Assembly: GCA_041392625.1 (NCBI GenBank)
Contig: JAWKLR010000014.1
Span: 1-64,000, forward strand
DNA length: 64,000 bases
Source of the DNA: M3007 sp041392625
Lineage (GTDB): Bacteria; Bacteroidota; Bacteroidia; Chitinophagales; Saprospiraceae
Reading direction: 5' to 3'
The notes below the pieces were generated by a model. The model was not told where the DNA came from and searched no databases. It saw only the letters and a program-made list of their open reading frames with translations. Shown piece by piece: positions 51,601-60,165 of this stretch. A program made the translations under genes and the position numbers. Position 1 is the first letter of the stretch, and each line of letters opens with the position of its first letter.

Positions 51601-53123
51601 CCTTTTACGACATGAAGGCCAGTCAGTTGATCATTGGTGGTGTTGATCAGATAAAATCTGCCGACGCATTTATTTATCCAGACTCTGGAAATGTTGAAAT
51701 TTTACCTGGTGGTAAAATGCAGAAACTTGAAAATGCAAAAATCGTTGCAGACACTGTCAGCAAATACCATACAATTAACCGCGCTACAGTTGAGGTCTTA
51801 GGAAAAAAACTCTTTAATGCATCCGGATATTATGAATACAACATTCCCGGATACGAACAGGAAATTTTCTTTGACAACATCGTTGGACAGCGGTATGGCG
51901 GAGGTACCCAATCCACAAAAAAAGTGCACACCACAGCCAATGGATACATCGGTGACACAACTAACTTCCACATGGACGCTAAGACGCAGTTCAAAGGCGA
52001 CGTTATCCTTACTTCAGACCAGTTGAACTTGCGTTTTGACGGATATGCAAAATTGGATGCAGACAAGCTTCCGAGCTCACAGTGGTTCAGCATGCGATCT
52101 GTAGTGGATAAAAACAATCCGTTCTTTAAAATTGCTAACAGTAAAAATGAACCGGGCGATCCACTTGTAACCGGATTTTATATTGATCGCGAATTCAGCG
52201 TTTGCTATCCGCGCATTTTGTTGCCGGCCTATTCCCGCCGCGATCGCCAACTCATCGATTGCCAGTCGATGCTGAAGTATGACGTCCAGACTGACCGCTA
52301 TTTCATGGGTGACTCAAGTCGCGTTTTGGAAAACAAACCCAGGGGCAACCTCATGGTATTTGACAACCGGGTAGGAACCGTAGAGGCAACCGGAGAGATA
52401 AACATCGGTGAAGGACTAAACTACATGAGTGTCACAGCCGCTGGCAAACTCAAATCAGACTTCAATCTGGAAGACAGCACCTCCTCCTACAAGGTAACCG
52501 GTGAAATTATGGCCGGCTTGGAAATTACCATTCCAAAACCCCTGATGGATGTGGTCGTAAACGATATAATGGCTTCAAGTTTTGGCGCTCCGATGGCCTC
52601 CTATACAACTGAAGGTGCGTTCTACCAACAGGCCATCCTGCCCTTCATCAGCGACACGTCGAAAGACGAAGAAACATTGAATTTCCTGCGTACAAACATT
52701 GTGAACCTTCCTAAGCCCGACAACAAGTATGCCTTCTTGCTGGGTAAGCACAATGTGATGTGGAATTCAGAATACCAGTCCTTTATTTCTACAACCGATA
52801 AGTTTCCGCTGATCTCGGTAAACGGAGAACCCATCAATAAGGTACTAACGATTTACACCGAATACAAAATGCCATCTGGTGGCGATGACCGATACTACCT
52901 CTACATCAAAGTATCACCGGAGTTGTGGTATTTCTTTGGCTATCAGGCTGGCGTTTTGAACGTTGTTTCCAGCAGCACCCGCTTTAACGACACCTTATTG
53001 GCATTGAAAACCAAGGATACGCAAATCAAAATGCCCGATGGTGAATTGTATGAAATTGTTGCGGCCAACCCTTCTGTAGCCAATGCATTTGTAAGCCGAA
53101 TTCAGGAGGGCCGGAGACAATAA
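48609..53123 (+). CDS. very large secreted beta-rich protein of unknown function
   Basis: 1504 residues in one open frame. Signal peptide 1-26 (RRFLVFIFSAFISVSAFA). A short helical part (about 30-130) is followed by more than 1300 residues of beta-strand pattern with OstA/LptA-like steps, for example AFYDMKASQLIIGGVDQIKS, NIKGNFVSIDPEQDTLNFKG and FKGDVILTSDQLNLRFDGYA. No T9SS tail, no barrel end, no catalytic motif. TATCTTTC overlaps the region just before the ATG. I read it as an envelope beta-solenoid or jelly-roll protein, possibly a lipid-bridge-like molecule as in LptA/TamB-type systems, but this is only analogy. Similar large hypothetical proteins seem common in Saprospiria. Confidence 0.6.
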   Translation: MFTNTNFVRRFLVFIFSAFISVSAFAQMPTSFSENPNEFVDELEKFMTASKRPDLEEAFKVFEKRYKSGNLGESRIQSVIRLTNQLAAQRLSPYPYYLNYINAVSAAAADSDTTLFERWHLVAEQTVAGLGRGKAKPLGQFLLFSSDYMEKRAFKIGTGGSVTWYTKGGNTRFAYNSNAPQIICENVELIGTRKNDSLIVYNAYGTYYPMENTWIGTKGKVTWEAAGLDSTVYALLTKYEIESHKPLFSSDTVTFYYPLYFPKGPILGSFEHNVVVGGGNRFPKFESFDKNLKITKIGEGIEYIGGFRLSGSSLYGYGTNAEPAQVTMFNKKRERIFYGTGELFIIKREKSLVAEGVNAKLYMDSDSLFHPAVGLRVDIPKEIIQLSRGQKGSERNPFFSSFYNMNLDAESITWHLAQDSLAIGTSIGTEKGVATKVQFESSNRFDPKGYTRMQGIASKNPISTLYILHTEVGSRIVSDNHFAQRLNPNFDYSSIQTLLADMVSEGFINYYFDRHEIELRDKLIHYALASTGKKDFDAINIVSESKQANAHLDLKTKETTIFEVDKLELSDRQKVALKPSGRSLTLLQNRDMRFSGRLFAGFALFEGQDMHFTYDKFQVEFDSVKHLDFYLPTGTVDKNGQPIALAMNSTVEYVSGVLLVDAPNNKSGKDDLNIFPSLQSKKNSFVYYERSDIQAGAYKRDSFFFKLDPFSFNGLDSYTPVDLKFKGEMRSADIFPEFRETIVVRTEDKSFGFIHRTPKEGYPTYVGKGKYTGTVDLSNQGFLGEGTVEYLTADIKSEDIIFRPKQMTCTARSFFMEEDRASEVKVPQARGEDVKVNWLPYRDSMYVESRATDFELFKEPGYAHKGILILTPSGLKGRGLFDWDGGSLESKLIEYGPFQAFADTADLKIKALDSDDILFDSRNVDGELDFDVQTGHFKANTEDANTTLPLNKYRTSMNDFTWDMKAQTITFKSDENIKGNFVSIDPEQDTLNFKGETAFYDMKASQLIIGGVDQIKSADAFIYPDSGNVEILPGGKMQKLENAKIVADTVSKYHTINRATVEVLGKKLFNASGYYEYNIPGYEQEIFFDNIVGQRYGGGTQSTKKVHTTANGYIGDTTNFHMDAKTQFKGDVILTSDQLNLRFDGYAKLDADKLPSSQWFSMRSVVDKNNPFFKIANSKNEPGDPLVTGFYIDREFSVCYPRILLPAYSRRDRQLIDCQSMLKYDVQTDRYFMGDSSRVLENKPRGNLMVFDNRVGTVEATGEINIGEGLNYMSVTAAGKLKSDFNLEDSTSSYKVTGEIMAGLEITIPKPLMDVVVNDIMASSFGAPMASYTTEGAFYQQAILPFISDTSKDEETLNFLRTNIVNLPKPDNKYAFLLGKHNVMWNSEYQSFISTTDKFPLISVNGEPINKVLTIYTEYKMPSGGDDRYYLYIKVSPELWYFFGYQAGVLNVVSSSTRFNDTLLALKTKDTQIKMPDGELYEIVAANPSVANAFVSRIQEGRRQ

Positions 53124-53191
53124 GTCAGAGCGGTGCAGAGCGTGATTGAAATTAAACAGGCTTTTTGCGCCTACCCTCCTCCCTTTGGGCC

Positions 53192-53199
53192 TATCTTTG
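53192..53199 (+). promoter_or_regulatory. -7 promoter box before rlmB
   Basis: TATCTTTG, exact TAnnTTTG, with TTTG 24 bp upstream at 53164, a longer gap than usual. It gives a leader of about 75 nt to the ATG at 53279. Confidence 0.45.
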
Positions 53200-53278
53200 C
53201 CTTTCACTCACATCCCAATTCACTGGCATCTTTTCCAGTGGATTGGGATGTTACCTGCAAATCAGATTCCAGAGATAC

Positions 53279-54022
53279 ATGTCAAATTTGATATTTGGAC
53301 ACCATCCGGTAGTAGAAGCAATCCGATCCGGAAAGGCTGTGGAGAAAGTATATTTCCAACAAGGAGTTCGGGGTGAAATGGAGAAAGAAATCCGACACCT
53401 CACCCGGGAGTATGGAATTCCCCTTCAGGTTGTTCCAAAGGAAAAGTTGAATAAAATGGTCAAGGGCAACCACCAGGGAGTGGCAGCCTGGATGGCACTG
53501 GTTGCTTTTCAGCAATTGGATGAAGTACTCCCATTCATTTTTGAGCAGGGAGAAAACCCGCTTTTGCTGATGCTGGACAACATCACCGATGTCCGAAATT
53601 TTGGTGCAATCTGCCGATCTGCTGAATGCATGGGGGTTCATGCCGTAATCATTCCACTTACGGGCAGTGCACCAGCCAACGAAGAAGCCATGAAGGCCTC
53701 AGCCGGAGCGCTCACAAAAGTTCGTATTTGCAGGGTAAAAAGCCTGTTTACTACCCTGGAGTATTTGCAACAATCCGGAGTCCAGGTATTCTCTACGGCA
53801 CTCACGGGCCAGTCCATTTCCTTGCCGGAGGCGAATTTTAAGGAGCCCTGCTGCATTCTGATGGGTGCGGAGGGCAGAGGAGTCCATCCCAAACTAAACG
53901 GGATGGCCGATCAGGTAATTCGCATTCCCCAGGCTACTGAATTTGATTCCCTCAATGTGAGTGTTGCCACTGGCATTGCGCTGTATGAAGCCCTGAGGCA
54001 GCGACTGGAAACTGCCCAATAA
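53279..54022 (+). CDS. rlmB: 23S rRNA (guanosine-2'-O)-methyltransferase RlmB-like (TrmH/SPOUT)
   Basis: 247 residues from ATG 53279; the longer frame from 53165 includes the promoter box. The substrate-binding N-terminal part starts IFGHHPVVEAIRSGKAVEKV. SPOUT motifs: LDNITDVRNFGAICRSAE (motif 1), CILMGAEGRGV (motif 2) and SLNVSVATGIALYEALRQ (motif 3), which make the trefoil knot and SAM site. RlmB and TrmH differ mainly outside these motifs; the N-terminal domain favours RlmB. The next gene starts 1 nt after the stop. Confidence 0.88.
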   Translation: MSNLIFGHHPVVEAIRSGKAVEKVYFQQGVRGEMEKEIRHLTREYGIPLQVVPKEKLNKMVKGNHQGVAAWMALVAFQQLDEVLPFIFEQGENPLLLMLDNITDVRNFGAICRSAECMGVHAVIIPLTGSAPANEEAMKASAGALTKVRICRVKSLFTTLEYLQQSGVQVFSTALTGQSISLPEANFKEPCCILMGAEGRGVHPKLNGMADQVIRIPQATEFDSLNVSVATGIALYEALRQRLETAQ

Positions 54023-54023
54023 A

Positions 54024-54842
54024 ATGGCTGTTTTTACCGATCAGATGGGGAGAGGCCTGGAAATCCCCCATGTCCCCAAGCGCATTGTTTCCTTGGTTCC
54101 TTCGCAGACTGAGTTGCTGGCAGACCTGGGTCTGGAGCAAGAAGTGGTAGGGATCACGAAATTTTGCATTCATCCTGCCAAATGGTTTAAACAAAAAAAG
54201 CGAATTGGAGGAACGAAAACGCTTCACTTAGAGGCCATCCGAGCGCTGCAACCCGACCTGATTCTTGGTAATAAAGAAGAAAATGATCAGGAACAAATCC
54301 AGGAGCTCGCACAAGAGTTCCCAGTTTGGATGTCGGACATTTATACCCTTACAGATGCTACTAACATGATGCTGGCTATTGGGGAAATTTGTGGCAGGTC
54401 ACAGCAGGCCGGGCAATTGGTCGACCGCCTTCAAAAAGCCTTTGAGCAACTAGACAAACAAGTTAAAAACTGCCCCGCCCCACGCACCGCCTACTTTATT
54501 TGGCGCAAACCCTACATGGTTGCAGGCAGCAACACCTTCATTCACCACATGCTTGAACGGGGTGGTTTGGAAAACATCTTTTCTTCCTCCGAGCATCATC
54601 GCTATCCCGAAGTGCATATATCAGATTTAAACAAGCTGGCCCCGGAAGTCATATTGCTCTCCTCTGAACCCTATCCATTTGGAGAAAAGCACATTAAGGC
54701 CTTTAAAGAACAGTGTCCAAAAGCACATATTCAGCTTGTGGATGGAGAACTGTTTAGCTGGTACGGAAGTCGACTGCTACAAACACCAGACTTTCTGCTG
54801 GACTTGCAGAAGGCTATACAAGCGCATATAGCACGGCCATAG
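54024..54842 (+). CDS. BtuF-like helical-backbone metal/cobalamin receptor without signal peptide
   Basis: 272 residues. RIVSLVPSQTELLADLGLEQ is the opening of the BtuF/FhuD fold, and LHLEAIRALQPDLILGNKEEN the conserved edge of the first lobe. The second lobe has FIWRKPYMVAGSNTFIHHML and the end DLNKLAPEVILLSSEPYPFG. It has no signal peptide or lipobox and begins MAVFTDQMG, so it would be cytoplasmic as written; many Bacteroidota homologues lack a signal too. No ABC permease or ATPase lies nearby; it is coupled to rlmB. Ligand, perhaps cobalamin or an iron complex, is not shown. Confidence 0.7.
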   Translation: MAVFTDQMGRGLEIPHVPKRIVSLVPSQTELLADLGLEQEVVGITKFCIHPAKWFKQKKRIGGTKTLHLEAIRALQPDLILGNKEENDQEQIQELAQEFPVWMSDIYTLTDATNMMLAIGEICGRSQQAGQLVDRLQKAFEQLDKQVKNCPAPRTAYFIWRKPYMVAGSNTFIHHMLERGGLENIFSSSEHHRYPEVHISDLNKLAPEVILLSSEPYPFGEKHIKAFKEQCPKAHIQLVDGELFSWYGSRLLQTPDFLLDLQKAIQAHIARP

Positions 54843-55015
54843 CATGTTTTGCATCGATGTATTTTATAGAAAATTTATCGCATCCAGACCAAACGCAACT
54901 TTCTGAGCGGGTTTTTAATCTTTTTCCCGAAATTTGGTGTTAGATTTCAAATACTAAAGCAGCTTAAATGTTTTAAACCAATTACCCCGCTTTACCCCTT
55001 TAATTTCTTGGCATC

Positions 55016-56653
55016 ATGAAAAATCCGGTTTTACTCCTTTTATTTTTACTAGGCAGCCTTGTTGGCTCCGCACAGAATACACCCGACCGAAAATCTGGTG
55101 AATGCCTGATCCAGTTGCAAGGCGACGAAATTTTGTCAAATGTATTGCAAGCGGTGAATACTGCTTTTCCGGAGGCCGCACTTCGGATAAAAAAGGAAAT
55201 CGCACCGGACTGGAGAATGTATGCACTTTATTTCGATGAGCAGGCGGTATCCGCTGAACGTATGTTGGACGTGCTCCGCCAAAATCCGGCCATTGCATCC
55301 GCACAACTCAACCACCGGGTACCCGACCGGGATACCGAGCCCAACGATCCCGATTGGTGGCGCCAGTCAGATATGACCCTCATCGGTACACCAAAAGCAT
55401 GGGACCTTACTACCGGCGGATTATCTGCAAATGGGGATACGATTGTGGTGGCAGTTTTGGAAAAAGGAGCCCTAATGACCCACCCGGATTTGGTCGACAG
55501 TCGCCATTTTAACTACGCTGAAATACCCAACAACCTGATTGATGACGATGGCAACGGATACATCGATGATTATGCCGGCTACGATGCCCGGAATGGAGGG
55601 GATGGCCCCGGCACCCAGGGCAGCCACGGTACCGGCGTAAACGAGATCATCGGAGCACGGGGAAACAACGCGGAAGGAGTAAGTGGTGTCAACTGGAACA
55701 TTCAGTTGTTGAATATTTCCAATACAGAATATGAAGATGAAATCATTGACGCCTATTATTATGTTTCCAAAGCACGGGAACGATACAACAACAGCCAGGG
55801 CACTGAAGGTAGTTTCATCGTAGCAACCAATGCCTCGTTTGGAATCGACCGGGAACGGGCTGAAGACCACCCCATGTGGTGTGCTGTTTACGATGCTTTG
55901 GGCGAACAAGGTGTACTCAGTGTGGGCGCTACCTCCAACTCAGGCAACAACAATATTGACATCGTAGGAGACATGCCTACGGATTGTGCCAGCGAATACC
56001 TCGTTACAGTTACAAATGTTGACAAACTGGATAATAAGGTCGCAGGTGCCGGATATGGACCGGAAGGCATTGACCTCGGCGCCCCCGGACAGGACACCTA
56101 TACCACATCCAACAACCTCTCCGGGACACCCTTGTATGCAACCCTGGGTGGAACTTCCGCTGCTGCCCCTCATGTTACAGGCTCCATAGCCCTGCTTTAC
56201 AGCATGAGTTGCACTACGTTTACGGAAGACGCCCTTACCAACCCTTCCGATTGTGCCAAGCGGGTTCGGGATGTATTGCTGGATAATGTTTCACCAAATT
56301 CAAGTTTGGATGGCCTGACCAAGACAGGAGGACGCCTGGATATCGGTTCTGCGGCAGAAGCCGTTCTGGATCTTTGTGGAGGAAGCCCACTTGGCCCAAT
56401 GGACATCCTGGAGGTTCGTCCTAACCCAGTTCGAACAGAGCTTTATATACTCTACCAAACACCTAGTTTTGATATTTATGAAATCCAGGTATACAATATG
56501 TTGGGTCAAGAAGTGTATAAAGCACGGGTAGAACCCCAGGCTTTTGTTAAAAATGAGCATACAATTGACATGCAATACCAGCCAAATGGCCTGTACACCG
56601 TGTTCATCAGCAGGAATAAAGTTGTCAGTGCAAAGAAATTTTTGAAAATTTAA
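55016..56653 (+). CDS. secreted S8 (subtilisin-like) family protein with T9SS sorting domain
   Basis: 545 residues. Signal peptide 1-20 (LLLFLLGSLVGSAQ). Propeptide-like part to about 100. The catalytic domain has VVAVLEKGALMTHPDL, where the usual nucleophile-supporting Asp of VAVLDxG is Glu149; GSHGTGVNEIIGARG with His204; and LGGTSAAAPHVTGSIAL with Ser381. A calcium-binding-like NNLIDDDGNGYIDDYAG segment follows the first block. The end MDILEVRPNPVRTELY and VFISRNKVVSAKKFLKI is a type A T9SS tail. Exported and surface-bound or released. With Glu at 149 proteolysis is uncertain; the other two residues are intact. Confidence 0.85.
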   Translation: MKNPVLLLLFLLGSLVGSAQNTPDRKSGECLIQLQGDEILSNVLQAVNTAFPEAALRIKKEIAPDWRMYALYFDEQAVSAERMLDVLRQNPAIASAQLNHRVPDRDTEPNDPDWWRQSDMTLIGTPKAWDLTTGGLSANGDTIVVAVLEKGALMTHPDLVDSRHFNYAEIPNNLIDDDGNGYIDDYAGYDARNGGDGPGTQGSHGTGVNEIIGARGNNAEGVSGVNWNIQLLNISNTEYEDEIIDAYYYVSKARERYNNSQGTEGSFIVATNASFGIDRERAEDHPMWCAVYDALGEQGVLSVGATSNSGNNNIDIVGDMPTDCASEYLVTVTNVDKLDNKVAGAGYGPEGIDLGAPGQDTYTTSNNLSGTPLYATLGGTSAAAPHVTGSIALLYSMSCTTFTEDALTNPSDCAKRVRDVLLDNVSPNSSLDGLTKTGGRLDIGSAAEAVLDLCGGSPLGPMDILEVRPNPVRTELYILYQTPSFDIYEIQVYNMLGQEVYKARVEPQAFVKNEHTIDMQYQPNGLYTVFISRNKVVSAKKFLKI

Positions 56654-56661
56654 TTTTAGGC

Positions 56662-56693
56662 TTGGAAATTCAACCAGACAGAGCTTATCTTTG
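56662..56693 (+). promoter_or_regulatory. promoter of tRNA-Arg and ribosomal protein genes
   Basis: TTGG at 56662-56665 and TATCTTTG at 56686-56693, 20 bp apart, match the Bacteroidota promoter. The tRNA starts 20 nt after the -7 box. Confidence 0.65.
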
Positions 56694-56712
56694 CAGCCCT
56701 TAAGAAAAGGAT

Positions 56713-56785
56713 GGCTCCGTAGCTTAACGGATAGAGCATCTGACTACGGATCAGAAGGTTAGAGGTTCGAATCCTCTCGGAGTCA
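56713..56785 (+). tRNA. tRNA-Arg (anticodon ACG)
   Basis: A 73-nt cloverleaf: acceptor GGCTCCG/CGGAGTC (one G-U), D arm with TAGCTTAACGGATAGAGC, anticodon arm TCTGA-CTACGGA-TCAGA giving anticodon ACG, T arm AGAGG-TTCGAAT-CCTCT. Discriminator base A; CCA is not encoded. A34 would be read as inosine after deamination. Confidence 0.97.
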
Positions 56786-56870
56786 CTAATTTAATTACGA
56801 GTGTGTGAGCTACAGACAAACTGCGACTCACACACTTGATTTGTAAACTAGTATCAGTAAAATAAACGTC

Positions 56871-57125
56871 ATGCCTAAAGTATGTGATTTGACGGGTAAG
56901 AAACCCCTCACAGGCAACCACGTTTCACACTCAAACCGCAAGACAAAGCGCCGGTTCTACCCGAACCTCCACACCAAGCGTTTTTTCATTCCGGAAACCA
57001 ATGAGTGGGTTACACTGAAGGTAAGCGCTGCTGCCATGCGTACCATCAACAAGCTTGGCCTGTATGCTTACATCAAAAAATTGGAAAAGAGAGGTGACAT
57101 CATCTTCAATTCTGATTCAGAATAA
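56871..57125 (+). CDS. rpmB: 50S ribosomal protein L28
   Basis: 84 residues. MPKVCDLTGKKPLTGNHVSH and SNRKTKRRFYPNLHTKRF are the family signature. First of three small genes in one operon with L33 and a DUF4295 protein, as in most Bacteroidota. Confidence 0.97.
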   Translation: MPKVCDLTGKKPLTGNHVSHSNRKTKRRFYPNLHTKRFFIPETNEWVTLKVSAAAMRTINKLGLYAYIKKLEKRGDIIFNSDSE

Positions 57126-57150
57126 CTATTCATCTAGCATTTAGAATAAA

Positions 57151-57339
57151 ATGGCAAAGAAATCAAAAGGCAACCGCCTCCAGATTATCCTCGAGTGCAC
57201 TGAGCACAAAGAAAGCGGACAACCTGGCACTTCCCGTTACGTTACTCAGAAGAACCGGAAAAACAGCCCGGATCGTCTTGAACTGAAAAAATACAACGCG
57301 ATCCTGCGCAAGTACACTGTGCACCGCGAAATCAAGTAA
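57151..57339 (+). CDS. rpmG: 50S ribosomal protein L33
   Basis: 62 residues. LQIILECTEHKESGQPGTSR and ending LELKKYNAILRKYTVHREIK. It has a single Cys, so it is the zinc-free (C-minus) form. It lies 25 nt after rpmB. Confidence 0.97.
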   Translation: MAKKSKGNRLQIILECTEHKESGQPGTSRYVTQKNRKNSPDRLELKKYNAILRKYTVHREIK

Positions 57340-57386
57340 TGCCTGGCATTGCTGATCCTATTTACTCATTCATAAATTAAAGCATC

Positions 57387-57566
57387 ATGGCCAAGAAAGT
57401 ATCTAAAAACGCCCGGGTTGCTCAACGTGCCGCCAATGCCGGTTCAGGCAAGGACCACGTAAAGGTGGTTAAGGCCGTGAAGGACCCGGTTACGGGTAGG
57501 TATACCTACAAGCAAATGATCGTACATAAAGACAAAGTGAAAGACTTTTTCGCAGACGTCAAATAA
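57387..57566 (+). CDS. DUF4295 family small protein
   Basis: 59 residues, MAKKVSKNARVAQRAANAG and ending MIVHKDKVKDFFADVK. Strongly basic. It sits directly after L28 and L33 in Bacteroidota and probably belongs to the ribosome or its assembly, but its role is unproven. Too short for many gene finders. The terminator lies 25 nt downstream. Confidence 0.9.
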   Translation: MAKKVSKNARVAQRAANAGSGKDHVKVVKAVKDPVTGRYTYKQMIVHKDKVKDFFADVK

Positions 57567-57590
57567 CTGATCTCTTTTCGCTATTACGAC

Positions 57591-57624
57591 AAGGGCCATT
57601 TACCGCTATCGGTAAATGGCCCTT
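57591..57624 (+). terminator. intrinsic terminator of the rpmB-rpmG-DUF4295 operon
   Basis: AAGGGCCATTTACCG and CGGTAAATGGCCCTT perfect arms, 4-nt loop, then GTTTTG. It may serve the convergent gene as well. Confidence 0.9.
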
Positions 57625-57664
57625 GTTTTGTTCGTGCCAGAATTCCCAAACCAATTGTATTTCC

Positions 57665-59590
57665 CTAATTGCTTTGGTATAAAATACGCCCGGTATGCAA
57701 CTCAGCACCTACCTGCATTTGATAAACATACCAACCGGAAGGTGTACCCTCCGGCATTCGAAGTTGTAATTCCTGATGACCCGATTCCATTACCTGCTCC
57801 TGTTCCCAAATCAAACCACCGCGCATATCAACAATTCGTAGGTGACAAGCCATTCCCTGATCGAGCCAAAGGTCAAAAGTACATGCATCTGAAAACGGAT
57901 TGGGTGATGGCCCGGCAAACTGTACCGCAGCATCCTTGGAAGCATGCAAATTCGAGCGCAACTGAGAGCACGGGGCTCCCACCGATCGGCAACCAATATA
58001 CCCGCCTCCGGAGCCAGCCCCTCTTCATCCATTCCTATCATGGAAGAAATCATCCCAGATTTCTTTGCACGCACAACAAGGGTGAATGCCCTCCCTTCAT
58101 CCAGAAGCGTTGGTGCTGTTCCACGGTCAAACCACGCAATACCCAAACGGTTGTTTTTTTCATCAAAATAATAACTCTCCGAATCCAATCCCCGAACACC
58201 GGAGTATGCTACCTGGCCCTGGTCAAGCTGCAAAGCCAGCTGAGGGAACTTAAATAGGTGTTTTTTCAAATGAAAACGGGATTTCAATTATCTGCCCCTC
58301 AGCCACCCAACGGTCTTCAAACCATATTGGTATTGCAGAGCCACTCCGATCATCCGAACCTATCAAGCTGGCAGACAAATTAACGTCGCCAGACTTAACC
58401 CCTACGAATCGCATATTAGGCTCTGTCAGATCTGAAATTAGGCTTGGATAGTCCAATTGATAGGTGTACTCTACCAAGCCCCATTGATCCAGGTTAGCCG
58501 GATTTGCAAGAGGCTTGATCATTCGCCAGGAAGGGACAGCCGGAAAGGTATCGTAAATGCCTAACAACAATTTTCGACCTTCTACAATATCAAAGGTGGT
58601 AACTGATTGAGAATTGTTCATGTCAGCCGCCATCATCTGATAAAATGATGTAAATGATTCTATTCCCAGAATATGTTTACTAATCAGAAACAAGTCAAAG
58701 GTAGAAAAGCCCACAAGCGGTCCCTCATTTCGCGTTGCCCAAACACTGGCCGCATAGTCGCCGCCGAAGGGCATCCCCTCTACTAAAAGGCTATAGCAGG
58801 AGTCCTCCACTAAAAGTGTTTCCTGCCAACTATCTATAGAATCGGTCACCGCTGCACGCAACCTAAACTGGCTCATAGCCAGGCCGCCAGCAGACTCAGC
58901 GCATCCGTCGAAGCTGATTCCCGCATCAATATCACAGCTACACCCATTTCCCCCGTTTTGAAGCAATACATATCCCTGACAACTATTGAACAAACCGTCA
59001 GCATCTCGCACCCATATTTCGACAAAACGGGTACCAATATCGCAACTGTCAAAACGAATGAGGGTGTCCGGCGGGAATCCCATACCGGTCCCTATCTCGC
59101 GTATACCATACTCAATTTCATTTGTCGGAGTACAATTATCAGACATGCTCAGGATAAACTGGGAAGCAAAAAACTCCTCAGAGCAATTGGGAGGGTCCAG
59201 GTTTTGAGTCAAACCATTGATACAAATCAAACTTGGCGGAAAGCAATCCTGAATGGTAAATAAATAACTGCATTCGATCTGATTCCCGCAAAAGTCCGTT
59301 GCCCGCCAGATAGCCTTATGAGTACCCGGAGCAAAATTACCCTGAATGGTATCCTCCGTGCTGAATATATCCTGAGATCCGTCGTTGTTCAGGTCAATTC
59401 GGTAGGAATAACTGATATTGGAATTTCCGCAGGAGGTAAAGGCTTTTTCAACCAAAAAAACACTGCCTTCATTGCAGCTTCCCTGGTTGAGGCAAAAAGT
59501 CTGGTCAGTACAACTTGTAATCCAGATGAGCCCCTGGGCGGGTAAGGCTATGGGAAGCCCTACTAAAAGAAGTATGAATAATCGATTCAT
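57665..59590 (-). pseudogene. dockerin-like secreted T9SS protein gene with two frameshifts
   Basis: The first frame (59590 to 58250, 446 codons) has a signal peptide (FILLLVGLPIALPAQG), Cys-paired HYR-like beta domains, and a dockerin-like double repeat: FSTFDLFLISKHILGI, then MMAADMNNSQSVTTFDIVEG. A cohesin-like beta part starts near 58450. The frame shifts near 58250; LALQLDQGQVAYSGVRGLDS continues in a second frame, and after a second shift near 57970, QFAGPSPNPFSDACTFDLWL and GWYVYQMQVGAELHTGRILY give the T9SS sorting tail in a third. Joined, it would be about 640 residues. Only two lesions and good conservation suggest a recent break or sequence error. A more decayed relative lies at 19.2-20.1 kb. 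Confidence 0.8.
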
Positions 59591-59982
59591 GGTACAAAAG
59601 TCTTAAGTGGATTAAGGGCATAAATAAAAAGTGCAATTACCTATGCCAGAATTGGTTTGTTGCCTGGGAAAGCAGCATCGGTTAAAACAACTCACAGTCT
59701 GAAATGAGTTAATCTTGTTTCAACCAATTTTACAAAATTAGTGCATTTTGATAAAAATCATGCTCGCACACCCTTCAAAACACATATTTCATGCCAGATT
59801 GGCTTTTGGACAAAAGCCATCCACATTCATACCTTAATTACAAGTATACGAGAGAGTCTCTAGCCAATAAAAAATCGCACAGCCCGAACAATACAGGCTA
59901 TGCGATTTTAGAACATATTGGGGCTTCAAGTGGCAATCCCAAACCCCAAACATGCATTCATCAAGAAGTTGATGCAGATAGA

Positions 59983-60129
59983 CTATCCACCACGTGGGTA
60001 GTTTGCAACATCCTCATCTACGCTATCTGGTCCCGGATCGGAACGCAGAATCCGCAGGAAGAAATACGCGGTGATTCCAATGACAATGCCATTTACAAGA
60101 ATCATCATGATCAAAGCTGAAGTTGTCAT
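59983..60129 (-). CDS. small single-TM protein, probable MetS-like subunit of an NSS transporter
   Basis: 48 residues, MTTSALIMMILVNGIVIGIT with the hydrophobic helix continuing as AYFFLRILRS, then an acidic tail ending DEDVANYPRGG. It starts 36 nt after the stop of the sodium-dependent transporter on the same strand. Tiny one-helix proteins of this look (MetS in the MetPS methionine transporter) occur right after NSS transporter genes. Too short for usual gene calling. Confidence 0.65.
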   Translation of the reverse strand: MTTSALIMMILVNGIVIGITAYFFLRILRSDPGPDSVDEDVANYPRGG

Positions 60130-60165
60130 ATTTAGAATATTTATTTTGTCAAAAATTACTCAGGA

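Noticed and set aside
59791..60120. 109-codon plus-strand frame opposite the small transporter subunit
   Set aside because: Antisense to the MetS-like gene, polar composition with no family pattern, and no promoter seen.
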